Positions 43,690 through 54,970 of a DNA stretch of 64,000 nt are shown here, in pieces. Position numbers and translations under genes: made by a program. The notes beneath the pieces are model-generated. The model was not told where the DNA came from. It saw only the letters and a program-made list of their open reading frames with translations, and ran no database searches. Position 1 is the stretch's first letter. Every line of letters starts with the position of its first letter. This stretch comes from Asterias rubens (taxonomy: Eukaryota; Echinodermata; Asteroidea; Forcipulatida; Asteriidae). Where the stretch lies: assembly GCF_902459465.1 (NCBI RefSeq), contig NC_047066.1, positions 6,484,377 through 6,548,376 of the forward strand, read 5' to 3'.

Positions 43690-43770
43690 TGGGCACTAAC
43701 ACATTGCACAATCCCACATTCACACGCACATTGCACACTGCACTTGCACATTGCTAACTGACACTTCATA
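43690..43770 (+). repeat. Short CACATTGCAC-rich repeat
   Basis: Six or more degenerate copies of CACATTGCAC within 80 bp. Confidence 0.65.
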
Positions 43771-44237
43771 AATAAATTATACAGAGTTCGAATTTGGGGA
43801 AAAATTTTTCCTCAAGACTGAAGGGCTTGTAGCTCAAAGTTTTTACTGGACCAGAATTTATTTTCACTTTGTGAAAATGAAAATTTGAGTTTTGCCACCA
43901 GCATGCTGTGTAAAATCAATGCGTAATAGAGACCTATGAAAATGCTACGCTCCCTAGTTAGGTCACTTCATGGTACCCAAAATTCTCACGCGCGCCATCA
44001 CTGCACGCACTGTACCGCACAGTATAATTATTGGTAAAGTGGTGTGACAAAATGGCAAGTCCAGTGATTCGTTGTTTTTACTTACTAGTGTAATTACGAA
44101 ACTATTACGTATTAGGCACTGAAACTTGCTGATAATTGAGTATGCCAATCATTTGTTTCAAAAAATATTTTCAAAAATGTGTTTACTGGCCCCAAAGGTA
44201 AAATCACTGGCCTCAGGTCTGTAGTCCAGTGTAAATT

Positions 44238-44640
44238 TGGAAGTGTCGTGGCCGAGCGGTTAAGAGCACCGAATTCAAACTTTGGTGTTTCTGATCAGCA
44301 GAGTGTGGGTTCGAATCCCCAGCCGTGACACTTTTTTGCTTCGTCATCCGGATGGGACGTAAAGCTGTTGTTCCCATGTGTGGTGTAACGCATGTAAAAG
44401 AACCCAGTGCACTTATCGAAAAGAGAAGGGGTTCACCCCTTTGTTCCTGGCTGTGGCTGCTAAATGCGCTGTAGCAATTTGTAAACCCTTATAAGGTGCT
44501 ACATAATTGGGTCTCAGAATTCATCACTTTAATAACCTATCTTTCTGAAAGTTTGTATATATACTCATTGCCTTGAGAACCTAGTTTGGTAGATACGTGC
44601 GCAATATAAAACTTGGATATTCGATATTCGATTTGATTTG
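44238..44640 (+). mobile_element. tRNA-derived SINE
   Basis: The head GTCGTGGCCGAGCGGTTAAG (A box) and GTGTGGGTTCGAATCCCC (B box) resemble a tRNA-Leu with a CAA-like anticodon loop (TTCAAAC). The T stem is mispaired and a T run follows, so it is not a working tRNA. A body around GGATGGGACGTAAAGCTG and AAGAACCCAGTGCACTTATC follows, then the tail GTGCGCAATATAAAACTTGG and TTTGATTTGATT. The body resembles central domains shared by SINEs of several marine invertebrates; a precise family is not assigned. Confidence 0.7.
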
Positions 44641-44875
44641 ATTAATTTTGAGTCCTGAAATAGCGCACTAATGAATCACCCCGTGAGCTACATAATTGGG
44701 TCTCAGAATTCATCACTTTAATAACCTATCTTTCTGAAAGTTTGTATATATACTCATTGCCTTGAGAACCTAGTTTGGTAGATACGTGCGCAATATAAAA
44801 CTTGGATATTCGATATTCGATTTGATTTGATTAATTTTGAGTCCTGAAATAGCGCACTAATGAATCACCCCGTGA
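44498..44875 (+). repeat. Exact 189-bp tandem duplication of the SINE tail
   Basis: 44498-44686 and 44687-44875 are the same for practically every base, starting GCTACATAATTGGGTCTCAG and ending CACCCCGTGA. The lack of differences implies a recent event or an assembly artefact. Confidence 0.85.
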
Positions 44876-44899
44876 GCGTTAACATTATCATGCGAGTGC

Positions 44900-46560
44900 A
44901 CCAACGCACACTGCCATTCGCACACTGTGATGAAGTAGTATGTTTTGGCGACCCCCCCCCCAACCAGAAAAATTTTTGAGCTTTGGTCATCATTGGTTCA
45001 AGATTGTTTCACATGGTCAGTTAAACTGCGGTGCAACCAAACTGAACTCTTAAAACTAATCGAAAATGTCAATGGAATTCTTTTAAAATACTTTGAAGCA
45101 TCACAATTAATTAATATTGATAAAATTACACAAAGACGGAGTTCCGTTACAATTTACTTGAAAATTAAATTTAAGGCTGTGTAATTTAAGAACATGAACT
45201 ATTTCTAGTTACCGACCCCCTTGCGCTTACTCTCTGTGAATTTTACATCAGTAATTTGTTCCCGGTCATTGTGACCAAAACACGCCTAGTTATTTTTAAG
45301 CAGAGTGCAGATCATGTTGTAAAATGACAGAACAATTTGTATCTAAAAAAAAAGTCTGAAATTTTTCATTTCGCTAAAGTGTATACAAGTCTGCATACCT
45401 TCCAACATAGCAAAGTCAGAAGTAAGGACATTAGCCAGATCTGTGTCTAGGCACCCACACCCACAGTATGTGAGTATGTGCACAAACACACAATAATGGG
45501 CACCTAACAAAATACTTTAACAGGTTCAGGCATTTGTAACATCCAGAAAAAAAGTTATTATGAAGGACAGTTTCGTTACCAAATTCACATCAACTTTTTT
45601 AGTTGCATTAAGTATTACAAGATTTTCAGAATTAGTGACTGTCCCTATTTTTGACGCTGAAATTCTCAAAAATAGAGACGCTCGCTAGAAATAAGAGACA
45701 GTTGTAAAGTATGAGGTTGCTTAAATGTGATTTTTTGTTGTTGTTGTTGTATAGTACATAATGTATGATGCTTTTAAATTAATTACGTGTTGGATAGATA
45801 ATGTACAGATATGTTTATAGAAGCAGTAGTGAACTAGTTAGGGACCATGAATTCAGAAGAGTCAATGTAAAAAAAAAACATTAAGACAAATTTTTAAGTT
45901 GTGGTTGGGTGGGCCATAAAACATAACTGAAAATATGAATTCAGTTTTTATTCAAAAAAAATCATTATTATTATTTTTTTTTTTTAAGTACCGGTATCCA
46001 GCTGGCCAAGACCATCAATTAAATTCCTGATTGAAACAAAATAAAAGTTGTTTGTTTGAGCCAGGAAAAACCTTTGAAATCTACTGATGTTGGAGACCTT
46101 TGATCTACTATATCTGGTTAATTTGATGAATAACTTTGTTCGTCAATGTATTATTGATTTAACCTCGTCATTCTATATTTTAAAGTCAAATTTGGGGTGG
46201 GTAGTGCTAGTTGGGTAAGAAAATAAAAAGGAACATGACAGAATTGGTTTTTGCTAACAACATTTGCTGGCAGTGTAAGCACTTTATGTAATCCACCAGA
46301 TACATAAGCTGACAAACCTGTAGAAGTTTGAGATCGATCGGCCATCTGGGTCTCGAGAGAATAGTGAAAAACTGTTACAAATTTTGCATTGCATCGATGC
46401 CAAAATAGAAATGACTAAAACGCTCATTGAGCGATAAACTCCAAACGCGAAGTTAGATTTAAATTTATTTCTCATCAAAAATATTTCAAGGGATGTTTTC
46501 AACTATCGTCATCATTAGACCGTGTAAGTTTTATGTAAACCTGCGATCTTCACGATTTTT
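44900..46560. other. No gene found; old repeat debris
   Basis: AT-rich sequence with short frames only. There is a TTG run near 45736 and an A/T run near 45965. From about 46270 to 46530 a degraded copy of the MITE family at 49808 is recognisable (ACAAACCTGTAGAAGTTTGA, GGCCATCTGGGTCTCGAGAG). A short open frame at 44945 begins in a C-run and has no family resemblance. Confidence 0.4.
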
Positions 46561-46603
46561 GTTTTTACCAATTCCGTAATGTTCCTTTAACATTGACTAT
46601 TCT

Positions 46604-46763
46604 GGGTCCAATTTCAGAAAATACTGCTTGACAAAATATTTTCGCTTAGCAAAAAATTGAGTGGGGAACCAGTCACGACAATGTAAACTTAATGGAATTT
46701 TGGCTGGTATCCTGTTTCTGTTAAGCAATACTTTTGTGATTATGCTTTATGAAATTGTGCCCT
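46604..46763. mobile_element. Diverged copy of the GGGCCCAATTTC MITE
   Basis: Begins GGGTCCAATTTCAGAAAATA and ends TTATGAAATTGTGCCCT, with GGTATCCTGTTTCTG and CTTAGCAAAAA inside, as in the full copy at 61295. Confidence 0.55.
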
Positions 46764-46895
46764 AATGGGCTCCTTACTTGAGTCATGTTTTTATGTACAC
46801 AATTCGTGTAACTTAGTTCTAGTCAATATTCTTAAATACCAGTTGTGCCGAACACTACCAATCATGTGCCTTAAGAGTTCAATATTAAATTTAGA

Positions 46896-46965
46896 TTGAT
46901 GCTGCATATTTCCCAATTTTTTTTAGTTTGATGCTGCATATTTCCCATTTTTTTTTAGTTTGCTA
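46896..46965 (+). repeat. Two-copy tandem repeat, about 31 bp
   Basis: TTGATGCTGCATATTTCCCA followed by a T run, twice in a row. Confidence 0.75.
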
Positions 46966-47523
46966 AATGTATTGTAGACAAAGACAGAGAAAAACGAATC
47001 TATGGCCTGGGCCTGATGCTATTGTTTGGCCATTTGTAAAAATGCAAAACAATGGGCCCCATAACATTTGTTAAAACTATTATCATCTTTTAAAAACTAC
47101 AGAGTTTTGACTCATATGATATGACTCAACAGCAGTCTTAGTCAGAGTCAGACAAATTTTCTGATTTTTATTTTTGTCAAATCTGCCCAAGCTAAAAAGC
47201 TTTCTTACGTATGTCACTGTATAAGGACCCAGAATTAACCAACAGAGTACTTCGTCAACTTGAAAAACAGTTTGTATGCCACAGCGTATCCGCAAAAAGT
47301 ATAGCAAATATGCTGCATTTGGATCGAAAGAACTTTACAGATGTTCACCTATTGTTCATACTTAGTATTCGTTGTAAAAGTTGTGTACAAGTATTGTAAC
47401 AAATGCATTAAAAGCAATAAGCAATGTTCATCAATGTATCCAAATTGCATATGGATTTTCTTTCAAACAGAACTTCCAAATAACAGTGCTTTAATATGAG
47501 AACATATATCAGACAAACAACCA

Positions 47524-50500
47524 TCAAAAAGATGCAGAGGCCAACTTTTCTAATATCTCATTTGAAAACTTCCTCTTCTCTGTTTGGCACGTCAGGAAAC
47601 TGTTCTGAATCCCACAACTTAACTGAACTAACAATTTCAACCGTGAACCTTCCTGAAAAGCATAACTGCCTTGGATATGCTCTCTTCTGTCCACAAAAGT
47701 CCATAAAAATATTCAATGGGATTTTGACCGATTTCTCACTGAACAGACCTCATTACACCAAAGCCAGTTAATACAGCTACAGTAGTGTCAATCTCCAAGA
47801 AGTATCATGACCTGGGGCGGATTGCAATAAAACGGTCTTAGTCAGCAGTCTAAGACCAGTCAGTTATAGCAGGCTATCTGCCTTAGACGGTCTTAGCTTA
47901 GTCAGTCATTAAGCCTGTTGCAATAAGTCGGTCTTAGATAAGTCGATGAAAAGAACAAATGTCCCATAATACTTAGCACTCTGTAGGCACTGGCGGTACG
48001 GCATTGTTCTTATTGCTTTGCCTTTCTCAATGTTTTTTTCATTTTAGTTTTAAAGACGACTTGTAGCCATAGACTCCGTTGACTCCCTATGATATCAAAT
48101 CTGTGAGTTGTATCATTTTTACTTTTGGGAACATACATTTACGATACAGTCACCTTGATCATCATCATAATGCCTCCCATGGGTGTAATATATTTCTAAA
48201 ATACAATCTCATCCTAGAGCTCTTTGTATCAAATCATCTACAACTAACAAATGCAGCGCCATCTTTAAAAACCAAAACACAGACTGATTATAGCCAGTTT
48301 AGAGCAGGCTTAAGATTTAAGACTGGCTATAATTATAGACCGTGCTATTGCAATCGGTCTATAATTAAAGACTGTCTAAGCGCGTCTCAAGTTAGCCGGC
48401 TATAGCGCATAGACTGGTTTAAGACCGCTTGGTGCAATCCGCCCCAGGAATCAAACCCACACTCTGCTGCTGACATCACCAGAGCCAGAACTAGACCGCT
48501 CAGCCACGACACGTCTGAATGGTAGACAAACTATCCTAGTATGCATTACGTTAAACACATGTACAGTGTTAGACCAGGGCACAGTTGTGCCATCAAACAC
48601 AACCTGCGTAGCTGCCGTGTACTGTAGCTGAATGTTTTCAAAAGGGCTGTTTATCTCGCTGGCAAATGTTACCCACAGTAGTCGGGTTAATGTCCTCTGA
48701 AAACTTGTTTTTAAGAATAACACTGAAGTCCCCTAGATCCACAAAGCGAAAGTTAATAAACAGGAAAGTTCTTTTCAGAACTGAGAAGTCTCCCTAAGTT
48801 TTCAAAAGAACATTTATCTACCCAGCAAGTACAATATACATATGGTAATACCGCAAACCAAATATATACATTGAAATCTCAACCTGCAATGCCTCAAACA
48901 CACGCAGCTGTCAGCATCTTCTGCAAGATCAACAGAGTTGAAACCACAGCTCAGATTGAAACTGGGAAAAGATAAATACTTAATATAAGTGTCCAGTCCA
49001 CATACCTGAGGTTTGGGCCTTGCTTGCTCCGAGATCTCCAAATCTTCATCTTTCAAAGATGACAGCTCCTCAAAGAAATCTTCAACTTTTTGTCGATGTA
49101 TACTATCAAAGAAAAATCATAAATTCACAGCATGGTTTGAAGGCATTGAACACTATTGATAATTACTCAAAATAATTGTTAGCATAGAACCTTTCTTGGT
49201 AACAAGCATGGAGAGCTGTTGATAGTATAAAACATTGTGAGAAATGGCTCCCTCTGAAGTAACGTAGTCTTTGAGAAAGAAGTAATTTATCACTAAAATG
49301 TTTGAAAAATTCAAGCATCTGAAAGCACACACTTTGTGCAACAAGGGTGTTTTTTTCTTCCATTATTCTCTTGCAAAGACCAATCGAGCCTAAATTTTCA
49401 CATTTTTTTTTGGTATGCATAAGTTGAGATACACCAAGTGAGAAGACTGGTCTTTGACAATTACTAAAGGTGTCCAGTGCCTTTGAGAAAATTTTGGGTC
49501 GTGTCCAAAATGGACGGCTGAGGCTACACACCGCATCCTCATGCGTTGAAGTATAGGATGTCCTAAGCAATATTCTTAGCAAGTCATAGCCGGAGCTGCC
49601 AATAGCACTCTACACCAATGCTAAAAAAAGGTCAGTATCCGGATCTCAGACAAACATACATGTCACTAATATATGCGCACGTACGTGTCCAAGTTTTATG
49701 TTTAGTCTTGCGTGTAAATGGTGGTGTGATCGCTAAAGTAGTGGAATGTTTGTCTGACAGCCAGGTGTTTTGAACAAAATACCATCAATTGGAAACATGG
49801 TTTCTGTTAAAGCCATTATACACTTTCGGTAAACAGTATTGTCCAAGGCCAACACTTCGTGTATTACAACTTATATATAAAACAACAAACCTGTGAAAAT
49901 TTAGGCTCAATCGGTCATCGGAGTCGGGAGAAAATAACGGGAAAACCCACTTCTGTTTCCGCACGTTTCGTCGTGTCATGACATGTGTTTAAAATAAATC
50001 CGTAATTCTCGCTATCGAGAATTGATATTTTTTAGGTATAAGTAAGGCATTTCATGGAATAATATTTCAAGAGAAGTCTTTCACCATTACATTCTGTAAA
50101 CCCTGTAAATTATTTGTAAATCTGTGAACTTTTTTTTTTTTCTGTACCGAAAGTGTATAAGGGCTTTAAACCATGGGGTTACCCTTAACTTTTTTTTGCA
50201 AATTGCTGGCCAGACAAGTCATCAAAAAATTTCGATCAAATGCAGTTTTTTTTACTAGCCCACACACAATTTTAAGTTTTCACAAACTCCTCCCCCTCCC
50301 TCCATTTAAAGGGGGAAAACAAGTTCCCAGCAGCCGATTTCACGAAACGCTAGGATTAATCCCATCTCGAGTTAGGACGAGTAACTCAATGCATCCTAAC
50401 GTCTATGGATACGAAACTGAACTCGTCATAACTCCTTAGATTAATCCTAAATTGGAAAGAGTTCTCAAAGGTGAAATCAGCGGCTATGCAGGCAAATGAT

Positions 50501-53500
50501 TAAACTCACCAGACAGCATCATGATCGAAGTAAAGAACCTGTGCTACTGGACCAGCACTCTCAGTTGTACAACTCTCAAGACACCTGTAATACAAAAAAC
50601 AACATTCATTTCATTAAATTTGAAATTAATAATGATTAAAATTTAATTTAATAAAATACAACAAGAGCTTGGCAAAAATACATACACAGTAACAAGAGGA
50701 TAAAAATATATAAAAATTTTAAAAAAAGGGGAAAAAAAAAAAAAAAATTATACAAAAGTTGAAAACAAGAAAGAAAAACTGGGGTTGAATCAAACAATTG
50801 TGATTCAGTAACTAGACGATAATACTTATTCTAATTATTGTGAAATCAGCAGTGAGCTCGGTGGGATTTGAACCCACAACCTTGTGATTGCAAGTCCTGC
50901 ATTCTAACCACCAGACCACGGTTAGCTTGGTAGGATTTGAACCCACAACCTTGTGATTGCAAGTCCTGCATTCTAACCACCAGACCACGGTTAGCTTGGT
51001 AGGATTTGAACCCACAACCTTGTGATTGCAAGTCCTGCATTCTAACCACTAGACCACGGTTAGCTTGGTAGGATTTGAACCCACAACCTTGTGATTGCAA
51101 GTCCTGCATTCTAACCACTAGACCACGGTTAGCTTGGTAGGATTTGAACCCACAACCTTGTGATTGCAAGTCCTGCATTCTAACCACCAGACCACGGTTA
51201 GCTTGGTAGGATTTGAACCCACAACCTTGTGATTGCAAGTCCTGCATTCTAACCACCAGACCACGGTTAGCTTGGTAGGATTTGAACCCACAACCTTGTG
51301 ATTGCAAGTCCTGCATTCTAACCACTAGACCACGGTTAGCTTGGTAGGATTTGAACCCACAACCTTGTGATTGCAAGTCCTGCATTCTAACCACCAGACC
51401 ACGGTTAGCTTGGTAGGATTTGAACCCACAACCTTGTGATTGCAAGTCCTGCATTCTAACCACCAGACCACGGTTAGCTTGGTAGGATTTGAACCCACAA
51501 CCTTGTGATTGCAAGTCCTGCATTCTAACCACCAGACCACGGTTAGCTTGGTAGGATTTGAACCCACAACCTTGTGATTGCAAGTCCTGCATTCTAACCA
51601 CCAGACCACGGTTAGCTTGGTAGGATTTGAACCCACAACCTTGTGATTGCAAGTCCTGCATTCTAACCACTAGACCACGGTTAGCTTGGTAGGATTTGAA
51701 CCCACAACCTTGTGATTGCAAGTCCTGCATTCTAACCACCAGACCACGGTTAGCTTGGTAGGATTTGAACCCACAACCTTGTGATTGCAAGTCCTGCATT
51801 CTAACCACCAGACCACGGTTAGCTTGGTAGGATTTGAACCCACAACCTTGTGATTGCAAGTCCTGCATTCTAACCACCAGACCACGGTTAGCTTGGTAGG
51901 ATTTGAACCCACAACCTTGTGATTGCAAGTCCTGCATTCTAACCACCAGACCACGGTTAGCTTGGTAGGATTTGAACCCACAACCTTGTGATTGCAAGTC
52001 CTGCATTCTAACCACTAGACCACGGTTAGCTTGGTAGGATTTGAACCCACAACCTTGTGATTGCAAGTCCTGCATTCTAACCACTTGACCACAGTTAGCT
52101 TGGTAGGATTTGAACCCACATCCTTGTGATTGCAAGTCCTGCATTCTAACCACTTGACCACAGTTAGCTTGGTAGGATTTGAACCCACATCCTTGTGGTT
52201 GCAAGTCCTGCATTCTAACCACTTGACCACGGTAAGTTTGGTAGGATTTGAACCCACAACCTTGTGATTGCAAGTCCTGCATTCTAACCACTTGACTACG
52301 GTGACTTGGGTTTAAGATGCACTTACCCTGGTTGGATGAGCATGCGAACTTGTCGTCTTAGCTCTTCATGTAAATATCTTCAGTCAAGAACAAACATTTC
52401 ATCAGATCCAAAACTTTGAAATAAGTAGTTAATTTGAAAATATACAGATAAACTAGGCAGTGGATATTTTGCCAGCAACAGCTTCGTTTTTTAACAATAC
52501 AAAGCCGAAATGGCAGTGAACATGTGTTAGGGACTGAACAATTTTACGATGACAAATGTTAGTCTGGTTCCACACCTACATTGTCATCGTTACTTTGTAT
52601 TCTCCAGAAGTAGTTCAATGAACTTAACTTCTTTGTACCAGAAGAAAAGAGAGGAGGTCTTTGTTCACTGATCAGACTGTCACCATGGCGCAGACCATAA
52701 TGTCTGGAATTCAGATACTGAAAGTTTAAAATTGCTTATCCCTGCAGTTTTAGCCTCAATAATATGCCTTTGCTCTACTCCTAGAACTTTATGAGGTTGG
52801 TTCCGCTTTGATAACAGACTGACCATCATAATTCTAGGAGTTGACTATTCAAGTTCATTCCGCTAATCGTCTCCACGAATCTGATATTTGAAGAGTGTTT
52901 TTTTTTAACCACACCGAGCTCAATTATTGTCAACGATTCAATGAGTGAGAGTACTATAAGTATAATGAACACATAGAACCAAAAGTTTCTAAATAGGATT
53001 TTGTACATGACCCTATTAAATTAGTGGAGACAATAGCGAATGAACCTCATATTTCTAGGTATACACCCTCGCACCATCTGCCTGTGTGTTGTGCCAATAT
53101 TGGGATAACTTTCCTTATGGCGACACCATTTTTTCACTCATTTTTACAAAAAGGGATATCTCATGTGAGGTAAATTAGATACAACATTATTTCATATGGA
53201 ATGAAAATGTGGTGGTGCCATACGGACAATTTTCCAAATATTGCTCAATGTAGGCATGATGCCATGGGGAATTCCCCCTATTCATTTTTTTATATTTTAT
53301 ATTTTAAACAATAACTTGGACCATGTCCTTTTTGAATTTTGGTGTGTAATTAATAATAATATTGAAGGAAGGACCTGAAAATAACACCAATTATCAGATA
53401 CATATGGTGATTAAATGTGAATAATAATTAACATGTGGATGTATATTAATAGTTATGGATTCTTTTTTAAACAAACAACAGACAGAAGAGTCCCTGTCCG

Positions 53501-53721
53501 GTTACTGGGCCGACAATTCTCTCAATGCTCCGCTCTACACACCAGAACAAAAGGATATTTTCTCGTTGAAGTTCCTCAATTTTCTCTTTCATCTGACAGG
53601 ATGTTTCATCCTCCTGCCCTTCGCTTTGTTCAACTTCTTGTTTCGACACCGGTTCTTCGAAAAATTCATCAAATAGAGATGCATTGCCGAACATGTCAGT
53701 CTCCATTTCTTGCTCCGCCAT
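47524..53721 (-). CDS. Unrecognised spliced gene, at least six exons
   Basis: Five 3' exons read in one consistent phase on the minus strand: 52327-52377 (YLHEELRRQVRMLIQP), 50510-50584 (CLESCTTESAGP...YFDHDAV), 49006-49102 (IHRQKVEDFFEELSSLKDED...), 48550-48696 (RTLTRLLWVTFASEINSPFE...), 47524-47652 (EGSRLKLLVQLSCGIQ...LASASF, stop). Each has AG before it, and the four internal exons have GT after them (GTAAGT, GTGAGT, GTATGT, GTAATG). A likely first exon starts at 53721 (MAEQEMETDMFGNASLFDEF...), acidic then coiled-coil-like (MKEKIEELQRENILL). Its donor and its link to 52377 are not settled, so another exon may exist. No domain is recognised; about 250 aa. Introns hold the 69-bp tRNA-like satellite and several MITEs. 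Confidence 0.7.
47811..48448. mobile_element. MITE with CCTGGGGCGGATTGCA inverted ends
   Basis: The left end CCTGGGGCGGATTGCAATAA and the reversed right end CCTGGGGCGGATTGCACCAA match. Inside are many copies of GGTCTTAG, CTAAGACCG and TATAGACCG in both orientations. It sits inside a SINE remnant, in the last intron of the unrecognised minus-strand gene. Confidence 0.75.
48449..48530 (-). mobile_element. tRNA-derived SINE head interrupted by the MITE
   Basis: On the minus strand GTGTCGTGGCTGAGCGGTCT and GCAGAGTGTGGGTTTGATTCC match the head of the SINE at 44238. The likely continuation (GTCATGATACTTCTTGG, like GTGACACTTTTTTG) is on the other side of the MITE at about 47810. Confidence 0.6.
49140..49494. 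mobile_element. MITE of the CACTATTGATAATTACTC family
   Basis: Starts AAGGCATTGAACACTATTGA and ends, reversed, AAAGGCACTGGACACCTTTAG. The interior has CTTTCTTGGTAACAAGCATGG and TGTGAGAAATGGCTCCCTCT, as at 54109. Confidence 0.7.
49808..50168. mobile_element. MITE with TAAAGCCATTATACACTTTC ends
   Basis: Left end TAAAGCCATTATACACTTTC and right end, reversed, TAAAGCCCTTATACACTTTC. Inside lies AACCTGTGAAAATTTAGGCT, the core shared with other families in this window, and AGAAAATAACGGGAAAACCC. Confidence 0.75.
50328..50484. mobile_element. MITE with GCCGATTTCAC ends
   Basis: GCCGATTTCACGAAACGCTA and GGATTAATCC on the left; inverted GGATTAATCC-like, then GGTGAAATCAGCGGC on the right. Half of the same element is nested at 26585-26680. 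It ends 25 bp downstream (gene sense) of the donor at 50510. Confidence 0.65.
50855..52305 (-). repeat. tRNA-like satellite: 21 copies of a 69-bp unit
   Basis: The phrase GATTTGAACCCACAACC recurs every 69 bp from 50865 to 52245, 20 exact steps with no indel. On the minus strand each unit reads TGGTCTGGTGGTTAG (or CTAGTGG; Pol III A-box-like), ACTTGCAATCACAAGG, then GGTTCAAATCC (exact B box). Differences between units are a few positions only. As 69 is a multiple of 3, a long 23-residue periodic frame (to 481 codons) exists but is a by-product. The array starts about 20 bp inside the intron following exon 52327-52377. It derives from a tRNA or tRNA-SINE head lacking a good acceptor stem. Confidence 0.9.
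52378..53466. other. Intron 1 region of the minus-strand gene; no further exon settled
   Basis: No convincing exon was found between the presumed first exon and 52377. It contains a small inverted-repeat element at 53093-53246 (CAATATTGGGATAACTTTCC versus the reverse of GACAATTTTCCAAATATTG) and otherwise AT-rich unique sequence. Confidence 0.4.
53093..53246. mobile_element. Small MITE, imperfect inverted ends
   Basis: GCCAATATTGGGATAACTTT...TATGGCGACACCA on the left is mirrored by TGGTGGTGCCATACGGACAA TTTTCCAAATATTGC on the right. Confidence 0.5.
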
Positions 53722-54108
53722 GTTGTTAAAAATTAAATCGACGCGGCAGCATGTGCGCGACGACTATTCCATGGAGCAAAATGCACGACGACTGTTTTAT
53801 TTAGCAAAATGCCAGCATTTATAAACCGGAGTAAAATAGGAGGACAAAGAAATAAGTAGAGACATATTTGTGTTTATTGATAGGTTTAAAGAAAGTCATA
53901 CTAAAATAAACTTTAATTTATCAAAATCAGTCACACTTAATTATGGTGGAATTAATTTTGAACTTTGATTTTAATTTTGTTTTATCAATGTGCATCACTA
54001 GAATAAACACACGCTTTCATGGTTTTGCCGCAAACCCGACAATAACAACTTTTTCTTACTTACAAAACAACACCATATTGGTTTCTTGGGTTTATCTTTA
54101 CCTTGTTT

Positions 54109-54493
54109 AAAGGCAGTAGACACTATTGATAATTACTCAAAATAAATATTAGCATAAAACCTTACTTGGTAACGAGTAATGGGGAGAGGTTGATAGCATA
54201 AAACATTGTGAGAAACGGCTCCCTCTGAAGTGATGTGAGTTTTAAAGAAAGACTGAAGTTATTTTCCACGAATTTGATTTCGAGACCTCAGGTAGAATTT
54301 GAGGTCTCGAAATCAAGCATCTGAAAGCACACAACTTCAGGTGACAAGGGTGTTTTCCTTTCATTATTATCTCGCAACTTCGACGACCAAATTGAGCTAA
54401 AATTTTCACAGGTTTGTTATTTTATGCATATGTTGAGATATACCAAGTGAGAAGACTGGTCTTTGACAATTACTAAAAGTTTACAGTGCCTTT
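54109..54493. mobile_element. MITE of the CACTATTGATAATTACTC family, complete
   Basis: The ends are AAAGGCAGTAGACACTATTG and, reversed, AAAGGCACTGTAAACTTTTA. Inside is an inverted pair TTTGATTTCGAGACCTCAGG / GAGGTCTCGAAATCAAG. The most complete of the family here. Confidence 0.75.
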
Positions 54494-54861
54494 ATGGAAA
54501 CGAGAAAATAAAAACCAACCCTTTCGAAAAACAATGCTGTAAATATTAATTCATAAAACATAAAACTTTTATTAATAACTTTAAAATCTTATCTTTGTTT
54601 ACATTTCTATTGCTTTAGGGCCTAAACACATTGTTGAATAATTAATTTCGCGCGTCTTACCTGACCTATGGTCTATATATTTTGTACACCTATTTTTGTT
54701 TTTTTATTTTTACAAATTACAAACATATTAACAGGTGTTTTTCCCCAAAGCCTTGATTGATGTATTTTCTCACATTGTCGCGGATCACAATATTGTGTTT
54801 TGTTTGGTCCCATCATGGAAATAGTTGATGACCAAAATATACAGAAAGCAATGATATACAG

Positions 54862-54970
54862 TCTGATGGCACTACCACTGTAAGATCCTCCCTTCCCACG
54901 TGAGTGCTTGATCAGCGTTTATCTCCGTAAGGTATCTCATCACGTTCAGCATCCCACTGATGCTCTCTTT
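54862..54970 (-). pseudogene. Fragment of the SDR gene's last exon
   Basis: About 109 bp matches 59930-60038: CCCTTCCCACGTGAGTGCTTG, CAGCGTTTATCTCCGTAAG and ATCCCACTGATGCTCTCTTT. Read on the minus strand it encodes the SDR C-terminus (KESISGMLNVMRYLTEIN, then EGRILQW and a stop). The match ends at CTCTCTTT; the rest of the exon is absent. A CACTA-like element begins 25 bp away. It is probably a remnant of a tandem SDR duplicate. Confidence 0.85.

Noticed and set aside
44238-44332. Functional tRNA-Leu(CAA)
   Set aside because: A and B boxes and the anticodon loop look right, but the T stem is mispaired, the acceptor stem does not close at the standard length, and a SINE body follows.
44945-45184. 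79-codon plus-strand frame
   Set aside because: It starts in a C run, lacks neighbours or splice context, and shows no recognisable motif.
48814-49005. Readthrough of exon 49006-49102 into FNLSCGFNSVDL...
   Set aside because: The donor CAG|GTATGT is good, and skipping to the exon at 48696 keeps the phase; the alternative 44-nt intron breaks the frame.
50846-52291. 481-codon minus-strand open frame with a perfect 23-residue repeat
   Set aside because: It exists only because the tRNA-like satellite unit is 69 bp, a multiple of three, and has no stop in that phase. Other phases are also open for about 100 codons. The array lies in an intron.
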